Source of the DNA: Brachybacterium sp. SGAir0954
Lineage (GTDB): Bacteria; Actinomycetota; Actinomycetes; Actinomycetales; Dermabacteraceae
Reading direction: 5' to 3'
NCBI RefSeq assembly: GCF_005490785.1
Contig: NZ_CP027295.1
Span: 992,001 to 1,056,000 of the forward strand
DNA: 64,000 nucleotides
A program made the translations under genes and the position numbers. Below the pieces are notes generated by a model that saw only the letters and a program-made list of their open reading frames with translations, was not told the DNA's origin and searched no databases. Below are positions 1-7,747 of the stretch, one piece after another (position 1 is the stretch's first letter; each line of letters opens with the position of its first letter).

Positions 1-764
1 TCCGCGTAGCCCACGCGTCTCGCGATCCGGGCGACCGGATCCGGGGTGAGCTCGAGCAGGTGCGCGGCGAGCTCGAGGCGCTGCGCCTCCACGTACGCGG
101 CGGGCGCCGACCCCACCTGCGCGGAGAACAGGTGCGAGAACCGCGACGGGGACAGGTGCGCCACCTCGGCGAGCCGGCGCAGCGAGAGGTCCTCCGCGAG
201 GTGCGCGTCGATGTGCTCGAGCACGCGCAGCAGGCGCTCGTCGATCCGGTGCCGGCGCGGGTTCTGCGTGTCGTACCAGAGTAGCGCCGCCTCGAGCCCG
301 TTCAGCGCGAACAGCTCCGGGCGCCCCACCTCGAGGCGCGTAGCCCGCGCGGCGGAGCGCAGCGAGGGCAGCACGCGCGCCTCCACCTCCGCCCCGAGCG
401 TGATGAGCCCCGTCCCCGGCGCGGCCTCCGGCCAGTCCAGAAGCGCCGTCCAGCTCGCCGGCGGATGGACGTGGGCGTACAGCAGCCGCCAGCGCCCGCC
501 CGCGGGATCCGTGCCGTAGTCGTGGACGGTGCCCGGCGCGATCAGCGCCGCGGCACCTGGGCCCAGGCGCAGCGGCGGACCGGCCGACGGGCGCAGCAGT
601 CCCGCCCCGGCGACGGTGTGCAGCAGCAGCCAGTCCTGCGTCCCCCGCGAACGGCGTACGTGGTACCCGGCGCCCTCGTCGTGCTCCCCGGCGACGACCC
701 GGCCGAACTCCGGCGGAGGCACCTCGACAGCAGGCGCCTGGGCGCGCGCAGCAGGATCATCCAT
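1..764 (-). CDS. AraC-family transcriptional regulator (C-terminus beyond window)
   Basis: Reading leftward from the ATG at 762-764, the frame stays open to the window edge, giving about 254 residues. The N-terminal half is cupin-like (GAAALIAPGTVHDYG), and the C-terminal part has the AraC helix-turn-helix pattern, with the first helix in LSLRRLAEVAHLSPSRFSHL followed by the second helix starting VARIARRVGYAD at the edge. GGAGG lies 7 nt upstream of the start. The gene is divergent from a PhyH-type dioxygenase with only 55 bp between the two starts, so the natural inference is that it controls that gene in response to a small ligand. The last 30 or so residues are missing from the window only. 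Confidence 0.85.
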   Translation of the reverse strand, partial: MDDPAARAQAPAVEVPPPEFGRVVAGEHDEGAGYHVRRSRGTQDWLLLHTVAGAGLLRPSAGPPLRLGPGAAALIAPGTVHDYGTDPAGGRWRLLYAHVHPPASWTALLDWPEAAPGTGLITLGAEVEARVLPSLRSAARATRLEVGRPELFALNGLEAALLWYDTQNPRRHRIDERLLRVLEHIDAHLAEDLSLRRLAEVAHLSPSRFSHLFSAQVGSAPAAYVEAQRLELAAHLLELTPDPVARIARRVGYA

Positions 765-819
765 GTCCCCACCCTCCGATCACCTGGTCGCCGACGGTCG
801 CCATGACAAGACTCGCACC

Positions 820-1698
820 ATGACGACCCTCTCCGACAGCCCTTCAGACATCAGCACAGGCACCCCGGCCCCCGACGTCGATCTCCTGATCCTCGACGCG
901 GCCGGCCTCGACCCCGCCGTCCTCGCCGAGGCCTACGAGCGCAGCGGCGCCGTGCACCTGCGCCGCGTGCTCGACGCCGAGGAGATCGCCGAGCTGCGGG
1001 AGACGTACACGCGCCACATCGAGGAGGACGGCACCGGCGGCGCCTTCCACGAGACCCCCGAGGACGACCCCCTCCACGCCTACCCCCGCATGATCCAGCC
1101 GCACCGTGACGACCACGCCCCCGGCCGCCTCGCCCGGCGGTGGCTGCTCGAGCGGCGCGTCATGGGCCGCGTCGAGGAGGCCGTCGGACCCGTCTGGGCC
1201 GCGCAGTCGATGTTCTACTTCAAGCCCCCGGGCGCCCGCGGCCAGGCCATGCACCAGGACAACTACTTCCTGCAGTCCCACCCCGAGACCTGCATCGCCG
1301 CCTGGATCGCGGTGGACGACTGCGACGGCGAGAACGACGCCCTGGGCGTGGTCCCCGGCACCCACCGCTACGACATCGAGTGCCCCGAGGAGGCCGACGC
1401 CGCCGAATCGTTCACGACCATCACCGTCTCCATCCCCGAGCACCTGCGCGTGGTGCAGACGGACATGCGCGCCGGCGACATGCTGATCTTCCACGGCAGC
1501 CTCGTGCACGGCTCGAAGCCGAACACGAGCACGGACCGGTTCCGCCGCTCGCTGATCCTCCACTACATCCCCGAGGGCAGCCGCGAGGTCGCCTCGAGCT
1601 ACCAGCCGCTGCTCGACGCCCGCGGCGAGGAGGTGCGCATCGACGCCGCGGAGATGGGCGGCACCTGCGGCGAGGGGTGGATCCCGAGCAACCACTGA
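820..1698 (+). CDS. Phytanoyl-CoA dioxygenase (PhyH) family protein
   Basis: A 292-residue Fe(II)/2-oxoglutarate-dependent oxygenase. The metal triad is visible: H145-x-D147 in AMHQDNYF and H230 in GSLVHGSKPN, followed by the 2-oxoglutarate-binding arginine in RRSLILHYI. The family hydroxylates varied small molecules, and the substrate cannot be read from sequence. ATG at 820 was chosen because the frame upstream runs into the divergent AraC gene and the family N-terminus (a helix before the AVHLRRVLDAEEI segment) fits from here. Neighbours are the divergent AraC regulator and, 16 bp downstream, an alpha/beta hydrolase, which suggests a small oxidative catabolic unit. Confidence 0.85.
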   Translation: MTTLSDSPSDISTGTPAPDVDLLILDAAGLDPAVLAEAYERSGAVHLRRVLDAEEIAELRETYTRHIEEDGTGGAFHETPEDDPLHAYPRMIQPHRDDHAPGRLARRWLLERRVMGRVEEAVGPVWAAQSMFYFKPPGARGQAMHQDNYFLQSHPETCIAAWIAVDDCDGENDALGVVPGTHRYDIECPEEADAAESFTTITVSIPEHLRVVQTDMRAGDMLIFHGSLVHGSKPNTSTDRFRRSLILHYIPEGSREVASSYQPLLDARGEEVRIDAAEMGGTCGEGWIPSNH

Positions 1699-1714
1699 CG
1701 CCTAGTCTTCGGTC

Positions 1715-2623
1715 ATGACTGCAGCCGACGCCTCCCGGGACCGCCTGCGCGCGCTGCTCGGCCTGACCGAGGGGACCCCCGGCGCGGCGCACCTCGCGCC
1801 CCGCCCCGACGACCGGACGCCCGACGGCGCGGAGTCCGTGGAGATCCGCGTGCCCGGCGAGGAGGAGGGCGTGCCCGCCTTCCTGCTGCGCCCCGAGCCG
1901 GCGCGTGCGAGCGGCGCCGCCGTGGTGCTCGTCGCCGGTCACGGCCGCGGCATCGACGACCTGGTCGAGCCCGACGGCTACCACGACGCGCTCGCCCGCA
2001 AGCTCGTCGCGGCCGGGATGACGGTGCTGTGCCCGGAGATGATCAGCTTCGGCCGGCGCCGCTTCGCGCGCCCCGGCGGCGCGGTGCCGGAGGACCCGGC
2101 GGAGAGCACCTGCGGGATCGACGCCGCCCGACACCTGCTGCACGGCGCCCCCGTCATGGGGGCCCGCGTGGCCGACGCCCGCGCCGCCGCGCAGGCCCTG
2201 CGCACCCTGCCCGGCGTGGACCCGCAGCGGGTGGGCGTGGCAGGCGGCTCCGGCGGGGGAGCGGTCGCGCTGCTGCTCGCCGCCGTGGAGCCGAGCATCG
2301 CAGCATCCCTGGTCGCGACCTACTTCTCGAGCTTCGCGGCGTCGATCGCCTCGATCCGGCACTGCCCCTGCAACATCGTCCCCGGGCTGCTGCCGGAGCT
2401 CGAGATGGCCGACATCGCCGCCCTCATCGCCCCGCGCCCGCTCGTCATCGAGGCGGGCGAGCAGGACCCGATCTTCCCGATCAAGGCGACCCGGGAGGCC
2501 TTCGCCGCGCTGGGCCCCGTGTGGGAGGCGACCGGCGGGCCCGCCCCGCAGCTCGTCGTCGAGGAGGGCGGCCACGCCTTCCGAGGCGCGCGCTCCCTCG
2601 AGCTGCTCGCCGCGCGGCTCTGA
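1715..2623 (+). CDS. Alpha/beta hydrolase, dienelactone hydrolase / acetyl xylan esterase type
   Basis: 302 residues with an alpha/beta-hydrolase catalytic triad. The nucleophile is S179 in the elbow GVAGGSGGGA, the acid is probably the Asp of EAGEQDPIFP and the base is the His of EEGGHAFRG. An N-terminal strand region (GAAVVLVAGHGRG) would supply the oxyanion hole. The fold resembles secreted acetyl xylan esterases and the so-called abhydrolase_7 group, but there is no signal peptide, so it is probably cytosolic. TAGTCT at 1703-1708 is a -10 box 6 nt before the ATG and no Shine-Dalgarno is present, so the gene is probably transcribed leaderless from its own promoter although it follows the PhyH gene closely. 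Substrate unknown. Confidence 0.75.
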   Translation: MTAADASRDRLRALLGLTEGTPGAAHLAPRPDDRTPDGAESVEIRVPGEEEGVPAFLLRPEPARASGAAVVLVAGHGRGIDDLVEPDGYHDALARKLVAAGMTVLCPEMISFGRRRFARPGGAVPEDPAESTCGIDAARHLLHGAPVMGARVADARAAAQALRTLPGVDPQRVGVAGGSGGGAVALLLAAVEPSIAASLVATYFSSFAASIASIRHCPCNIVPGLLPELEMADIAALIAPRPLVIEAGEQDPIFPIKATREAFAALGPVWEATGGPAPQLVVEEGGHAFRGARSLELLAARL

Positions 2624-2648
2624 CCGCGGGGGCGCTCAATCCGGCGGG

Positions 2649-4166
2649 CTACTGGTAGGAGACGAACCAGGGGCGCGGCTCGACGTCGTAGGTCTGCTCG
2701 GGGGTGAACATCGGGGCGTCCTCGTCGTAGAAGTTCTTCCACGCCATGACGATCCCGGCGGGCAGATCCTTCTGGAGGGCGCGCCAGGTCGTGAGCTTGT
2801 CATCGGGGGTGCCGGCGCCGTCGGCGTGGACGATCATCGCGAGCTCGGGATGCGAGGTGTCCAGGTCCTGCCGGTCGGTGATCATCGAGCGGGTGAACTG
2901 GTGGAGCACGAACGCCTTCTGGGGGAGGTCGTGGCGGGCGGTGAGCTCGGCGAGCCACTGCGCGGTCCCGTTGACCTCGGCGGCGCTCACCGAGCCGATC
3001 TGCTCGAGGTGCTTCTGGCCGGGCTCCAGCCGCCACTCGGCGTCGAGGGCGAGGCCCACGTGCGGCGCCGTGAGCAGCTCCTCGACGAGCTGCGCCTGGG
3101 AGGGGAAGGACTCGGTGCCGGGCTGCAGGTCGAGCACCACGTACACCCCGGCCTCGCCGGCGGCGTCGACCCACTCGCGCAGGCCGTCGATGCCGAGCTC
3201 GCGCGAGTAGTCGCCGTCGGCCCCCGGCTGGGAGGAGGCGAGCGTCGCGATGATCTCGAGGGCGGGGACGACGACCTCGTCGGTGAGCGCCTGGTACTGC
3301 GCGGTGAGCTCCTGGACCCGGGTGATGGTCGCCTGGACGTCCTGCTCGCCGAGGATCCCCAGCGACGGGACCCCGGGGGTGCCGTAGGCGGCGACCATGC
3401 GGCGGCCGGGGAAGACGGTCTGCCCGCCGCCGGGCAGCTCGGGCACGGTGAGCACGCGCTGCAGTCGGGCCTCCCAGGCGTCGGCCGCGCCGAAGCCCGG
3501 CCCGAGGGCGAGCAGTCCGGTGGACGGGTCCTCGCCCGCGACCTCCTTCACGGCGGCGACGCTCTGCGCGCTGCGGCCGGGGTCCCCGCCGGGGGTGCGG
3601 AGCGTCCTGGCGCCGGCAGCGCGCGCGAGCGCCCCCGCGGCGGCGGCGAGGGCGGGGGACTGCTCGGGGTCCACGAGCACGGTGAGCCCCTCGGGCGGCT
3701 GCTCGAGCCGCGGGGTGGGGAGGTCCTCGAGGGGGTCCTCGGCGGCGAGGTCGATCTCGTGGAGGGTGCGGCCCTCGGCGAGGGTGCCGGTGTTCAGGCC
3801 GGCGGGCGCGCCGATCGTGCCGGCGCCGAGCCGGTCCAGCTCGGCCGCGACGGCCTCGCCCGTGCCGATCAGCAGCGGGATCCCGGCGGGGCCGGTGAGC
3901 GCGGCGAGGGCGGGGGCGGAGTCCTCGTCGGCGAGGACGACGACGTCCGCCGCCTCGAGCAGCGCGGAGGAGAGCGTGAGGGTCCCCGCGGAGGCGTCCC
4001 CCGCGGGCAGGACCGTCGAGGCGGGGACGTCGCCGACCGTGCGGACGGTCCCGTCCCCGCGCAGCAGCGAGCAGGCGCCGAGGCCGGCGGTGGTCATGCC
4101 GGCGCCCGCCGCGAGGGCGGTGCCGCGCAGCAGGGAACGGCGGGAGGGTCGGCGCATGGGCGCCAC
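2649..4166 (-). CDS. Tat-exported lipoprotein of unknown function
   Basis: 505 residues. The N-terminus has a twin-arginine motif (PSRRSLLRG), a hydrophobic stretch and a lipobox (LGAC), so it should be exported folded and anchored to the outer face of the membrane. Residues 50-250 are alternating beta/alpha with repeated phrases such as VVLADEDSAPALAAL and LLIGTG, reminiscent of cell-wall-binding repeat proteins. The C-terminal 250 residues look like a TIM barrel of the glycoside-hydrolase type (VYVVLDLQPGTESF, VGLALDAEWRL, QKAFVLHQF, IVMAWKNFYD). I cannot assign an enzyme. It stands alone, converging with the upstream hydrolase across a 25 bp gap. Confidence 0.6.
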   Translation of the reverse strand: MAPMRRPSRRSLLRGTALAAGAGMTTAGLGACSLLRGDGTVRTVGDVPASTVLPAGDASAGTLTLSSALLEAADVVVLADEDSAPALAALTGPAGIPLLIGTGEAVAAELDRLGAGTIGAPAGLNTGTLAEGRTLHEIDLAAEDPLEDLPTPRLEQPPEGLTVLVDPEQSPALAAAAGALARAAGARTLRTPGGDPGRSAQSVAAVKEVAGEDPSTGLLALGPGFGAADAWEARLQRVLTVPELPGGGQTVFPGRRMVAAYGTPGVPSLGILGEQDVQATITRVQELTAQYQALTDEVVVPALEIIATLASSQPGADGDYSRELGIDGLREWVDAAGEAGVYVVLDLQPGTESFPSQAQLVEELLTAPHVGLALDAEWRLEPGQKHLEQIGSVSAAEVNGTAQWLAELTARHDLPQKAFVLHQFTRSMITDRQDLDTSHPELAMIVHADGAGTPDDKLTTWRALQKDLPAGIVMAWKNFYDEDAPMFTPEQTYDVEPRPWFVSYQ

Positions 4167-4219
4167 CCTAGGGGAGGCGGCGTCCGGGCGGTCGTCCGGG
4201 GCGCGTCGATGACCCGTGC

Positions 4220-4272
4220 TTGAAAGATGCGCCGTCCGCGTGCTCTACTGAGCCCCACGGAAAGCGGTTACC
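4220..4272 (+). promoter_or_regulatory. Promoter with LacI-type operator for the dehydrogenase operon
   Basis: TTGAAA (4220-4225) and TCTACT (4244-4249) are 18 bp apart and form a good housekeeping promoter. Just after the expected start point lies GGAAAGCGGTTACC (4259-4272), an imperfect palindrome around a central CG, the hallmark of LacI-family operators. Position and form suggest repression by one of the nearby LacI proteins (starts at 10000 or 12106). The 5' leader is about 100 nt and ends in AAGGAGA before the ATG at 4358. Confidence 0.55.
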
Positions 4273-4357
4273 GGCCATGGGGCCGGCCGCGACCGCGACC
4301 GCACACACGCACCTCGCATCACGCACCACGCACCACGCACTCGAAGGAGAGTCACCG

Positions 4358-5527
4358 ATGGCCACTCGACGCATCGGCATCATCGTCAACGGGGCCACCG
4401 GCCGCATGGGCTACCGCCAGCACCTCGTCCGCTCCCTCCTCGCGATCCGCGAGCAGGGCGGCGTCGAGCTCGCGGGCGGCGACCGCCTGCTGCCCGAGCT
4501 GCTGCTCGTGGGCCGCAACGAGGAGAAGCTCGCGGAGATCGCCGAGCGCCACGGCCTGCAGAACTGGACCACCGACCTCGACGCCGCCCTCGCCGACGAC
4601 GACTACGAGGTCTACTTCGACGCTCTCGTCACCAGCAGGCGCCTGGACAACCTCAAGCAGGCCATCGCCGCCGGCAAGGCGATCTACACCGAGAAGCCCA
4701 CCGCGGAGACCTTCGAGGACGCCCTCGAGCTGGCCCGCCTCGCGAAGGCCGCCGGCGCCGTCTCCGGCGTGGTCCACGACAAGCTCTACCTGCCCGGCCT
4801 GCTCAAGCTGCGCCGCCTGATCGACTCCGGCTTCTTCGGCCGGATCCTCTCCGTGCGCGGCGAGTTCGGCTACTGGGTCTACGAGGGGGACTGGCAGCCC
4901 GCCCAGCGCCCCTCCTGGAACTACCGCGCGGAGGACGGCGGCGGCATCGTCGCGGACATGTTCCCCCACTGGAACTACGTCATCGAGGAGCTGTTCGGCC
5001 GTATCGAGGACGTCTACGCCCAGACCGCCACCCACATCACCGAGCGTTGGGACGAGAACGGCGAGAAGTACACCGCGACAGCCGACGACGCCGCCTACGG
5101 CGTGTTCCGCCTCGAGGGCGGGACCGTCGTCCAGATGAACTCGAGCTGGGACGTGCGCGTGCACCGCGACGAGCTCGTCGAGTTCCAGATCGACGGCACC
5201 GACGGCTCCGCCGTGGTGGGCCTGCACGGGGCATGGATCCAGCCCCGCGAGGCGACCCCGAAGCCCGTGTGGAACCCCGACGTCAAGGACGAGCACAACT
5301 ACCACGACGACTGGATCGAGGTCCCGGACAACCAGGGCCCCGCCGGCTTCGACAACGGCTTCAAGGTCCAGTGGGAGGACTTCCTGCGCCACGTCGGCGA
5401 GGGCCGCGGGGCGGAGTACCCCTACGACCTGCTCGCCGGCGCGCGCGGCGTGCGACTCGCGGAGACGGGACTCGCGAGCGCGGCCGAGGGCCGCCGGATC
5501 GCCCTCGACCCGCTCACGGAGGCGTGA
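4358..5527 (+). CDS. Gfo/Idh/MocA-family NAD(P)-dependent dehydrogenase
   Basis: 389 residues. The N-terminal Rossmann fold begins GIIVNGATGRMGYR, and the family's catalytic lysine lies in the EKP motif (AIYTEKPTAETF). The C-terminal alpha/beta domain follows (GGGIVADMFPHWNYVIEELFG). Family members oxidise a hydroxyl group on sugars, inositols or glycosides, often at C3. AAGGAGA 7 nt upstream supports ATG 4358. It is the first gene of an operon with a DUF993 protein (stop and next start 5 bp apart) and an isomerase-like protein, and precedes a beta-glucosidase, which points to oxidation of a sugar or sugar derivative. The exact substrate is not visible. Confidence 0.85.
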   Translation: MATRRIGIIVNGATGRMGYRQHLVRSLLAIREQGGVELAGGDRLLPELLLVGRNEEKLAEIAERHGLQNWTTDLDAALADDDYEVYFDALVTSRRLDNLKQAIAAGKAIYTEKPTAETFEDALELARLAKAAGAVSGVVHDKLYLPGLLKLRRLIDSGFFGRILSVRGEFGYWVYEGDWQPAQRPSWNYRAEDGGGIVADMFPHWNYVIEELFGRIEDVYAQTATHITERWDENGEKYTATADDAAYGVFRLEGGTVVQMNSSWDVRVHRDELVEFQIDGTDGSAVVGLHGAWIQPREATPKPVWNPDVKDEHNYHDDWIEVPDNQGPAGFDNGFKVQWEDFLRHVGEGRGAEYPYDLLAGARGVRLAETGLASAAEGRRIALDPLTEA

Positions 5528-5532
5528 GCGGC

Positions 5533-6762
5533 ATGGACCTCCACCTCCTGGACGAGGACGGCTCCCTGCGCACCGTCGAGCTCGGCGCCGCGGCGGCCTT
5601 CGCCCCGCCGTGCGGCCCGCTGCGCTCGCGCACCGTCTACGCCGCCGTGCACGTCATCCCCCGCCCCGCCTCGGACACCGCCCCCGGCGCCCCCGCGGAC
5701 CTCGACTGGGAGGCGACCCTCGCCTTCCGTCGCAGCATGTGGCGGCGCGGCCTCGGCGTCGCCGACGCCATGGACACCGCGCAGCGGGGCATGGGACTGG
5801 ACCCCGCGGCGACCCGCGAGCTCATCACCCGCACCGCGGGCGCCGCCCGCGAGGCCCTCGCCAATCCCACGATCGCGCGGCTGTTCCCCGCGGGCGCCGA
5901 GGTGCGCGACCTCGTCGTCGCCGGGGTCTCCACCGACCAGCGCCCCGAGGTGGAGCTGAGCCTCGACGAGATCGTCGACGCCTACCGCGAGCAGCTCGCG
6001 GCCACCGAGGCCACCGGCGCGGGCGCCGTGCTCATGGCCTCCCGGCACCTCGCCCGCGCGGCCCGCTCCGCCGCGGACTACGAGAGCGTCTACCGCCGGG
6101 TGCTCGACGCCGCGACCGCACCCGTCGTCCTGCACTGGCTGGGCACGGCCTTCGACCCGCAGCTCGAGGGGTACTTCGGCAGCACCGACGCCGCCGAGGC
6201 CTCCGCGACCCTGCTGCGGATCATCGGCGAGGACCCCTCGCGCGTGCGCGGAGTGAAGATGAGCCTGCTCGACGATGCCGCCGAGGTCGCCGTGCGCGAG
6301 CGGCTCCCCGAGGGGGTCCGCATGCTCACGGGGGACGACTTCCACTTCTCCCACCTCATCGTCGGCGAGGACGGGGCCTTCTCCCACGCCTTGCTCGGCG
6401 CCTTCGCGGCGACCGCCCCGGCGGCCTCCGCGGCCGTGCAGGCCCTGGACCGCGGGGGCCGCGCCGAGGCCCGCCGCATCCTCGACGACGCAGAGCGGCT
6501 CGCCCGGCACGTGTTCTCCGCGCCCACCTTCCACTACAAGACCGGCGTCGCCTTCCTGTCCTGGCTGAACGGCCACCAGCAGGCGTTCTCGATGGTCGGC
6601 GGCATGCACGCCGCCCGCAGCCTGCCCCACCTCTCCCGCACGGTCGAGCTGGCCGCGGCGACCGGCAACCTCGAGGACCCGCCGCTCGCGGCCGCGCGCT
6701 GGCATGCGCTGCTGTCCCTGCACGGGTTCGAGGTCACTGCCGTCGACGGAGCCGCGCGATGA
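5533..6762 (+). CDS. DUF993 family protein (dihydrodipicolinate-synthase-like aldolase fold)
   Basis: 409 residues matching the DUF993 family (predicted TIM barrel related to class I aldolases such as DapA). Recognisable segments include ELSLDEIVDAYREQL, APVVLHWLGTAFDPQL and VRGVKMSLLDDAAEV, where the lysine of VKMS sits at the strand position that carries the Schiff-base lysine in relatives. ATG 5533 is preferred because GGAGG (5518-5522) lies 10 nt upstream; a GTG at 5524 overlapping the previous stop is an alternative. It sits between a Gfo/Idh/MocA dehydrogenase and a sugar-isomerase-like TIM barrel. I infer a carbon-carbon cleaving or lyase step on an oxidised sugar; no biochemical role is established to my knowledge. 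Confidence 0.75.
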   Translation: MDLHLLDEDGSLRTVELGAAAAFAPPCGPLRSRTVYAAVHVIPRPASDTAPGAPADLDWEATLAFRRSMWRRGLGVADAMDTAQRGMGLDPAATRELITRTAGAAREALANPTIARLFPAGAEVRDLVVAGVSTDQRPEVELSLDEIVDAYREQLAATEATGAGAVLMASRHLARAARSAADYESVYRRVLDAATAPVVLHWLGTAFDPQLEGYFGSTDAAEASATLLRIIGEDPSRVRGVKMSLLDDAAEVAVRERLPEGVRMLTGDDFHFSHLIVGEDGAFSHALLGAFAATAPAASAAVQALDRGGRAEARRILDDAERLARHVFSAPTFHYKTGVAFLSWLNGHQQAFSMVGGMHAARSLPHLSRTVELAAATGNLEDPPLAAARWHALLSLHGFEVTAVDGAAR

Positions 6763-7607
6763 GCGCCCCCGTCGCCGTCCCGCGGCTCTCGATCAACCGC
6801 TGGACCTGCCGCACCACCCCGCTGCAGGACCTGCTCGAGGCGTGCGTCGCCGAGGGGATCGGCGGGATCGGCCTGTGGCGCCAGGACGTCGCGGAGATCG
6901 GCCTGGACGCCCTGCGCCGGCGTGTGGACGACGCCGGTCTCGCGGTGACGAGCCTGTGCCGCGGCGGGTTCTTCACCGCCGCGGACCCGACCGACCGCGC
7001 CGCCGCGCTCGAGGACAACCGCCGCGCGATCGACGAGGCCGTGGGCCTCGGCACGGACGTGCTCGTGCTCGTCGTCGGCGGGCTCACCCGGGAGGACAAG
7101 GACCTCGTCGCGGCCCGCGAGCGCGTCGTCGAGAACATCACCGCGCTCGCCCCGCACGCGGAGCAGGCCGGCGTGAGACTCGCGATCGAGCCCATGCACC
7201 CGATCTTCGCGGCCGATCGCGGGGTCGTCTCGACCACCGCGCAGGCGCTCGACATCGCCGAGGCGGTGGGATCGGCCGCCGTCGGCACCATCGTGGACAC
7301 GTACCACGTGTGGTGGGACCCGCAGCTCGCCGCGTCCGTGGCGCGCGCGGGGGAGAGCGGGCGGCTGATGGGCTACCAGGTGTGCGACTGGAACCTGCCG
7401 CTCGCTGCGGAGACCCTGCACTCCCGCGGCTACATGGGCGACGGCTTCGTCGACTTCCCCGCCGTGACCCGGCTCGTCGCGGGCGCGGGCTACACCGGCC
7501 CGATCGAGGTGGAGATCTTCAACGAGGACGTCTGGGCGACCCCGGTGGACGACGCCGTGCGGATCGTCCGCGAGCGCTTCGAGCAGCTGGTGCTGCCCTC
7601 CGCCTGA
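6759..7607 (+). CDS. Sugar phosphate isomerase/epimerase-like TIM-barrel protein
   Basis: 282 residues of the xylose isomerase-like / AP endonuclease 2 superfamily. Likely metal-binding residues occur in the usual places: Glu in RLAIEPMHPIF, Asp and His in TIVDTYHVWWDP, and Glu near the end in YTGPIEVEIFNED. Its start overlaps the stop of the DUF993 gene by 4 bp (ATGA), so the two are translationally coupled. Members act as epimerases, isomerases or keto-sugar lyases, often beside Gfo/Idh/MocA dehydrogenases, which fits the operon here. Confidence 0.8.
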   Translation: MSAPVAVPRLSINRWTCRTTPLQDLLEACVAEGIGGIGLWRQDVAEIGLDALRRRVDDAGLAVTSLCRGGFFTAADPTDRAAALEDNRRAIDEAVGLGTDVLVLVVGGLTREDKDLVAARERVVENITALAPHAEQAGVRLAIEPMHPIFAADRGVVSTTAQALDIAEAVGSAAVGTIVDTYHVWWDPQLAASVARAGESGRLMGYQVCDWNLPLAAETLHSRGYMGDGFVDFPAVTRLVAGAGYTGPIEVEIFNEDVWATPVDDAVRIVRERFEQLVLPSA

Positions 7608-7747
7608 CTCAGCCGCGCTTCCAGTAGGCGAGCGCGTGGACCTGCTCCCCGGGCGGGCCCGCGCATCGCCGCCGGAGGTCCTCCCGCGACCCAGCTGACA
7701 CGAGTAACCTGCCCGGAGCAGGCACGGATCTCGCAGAGGAGCACGAC

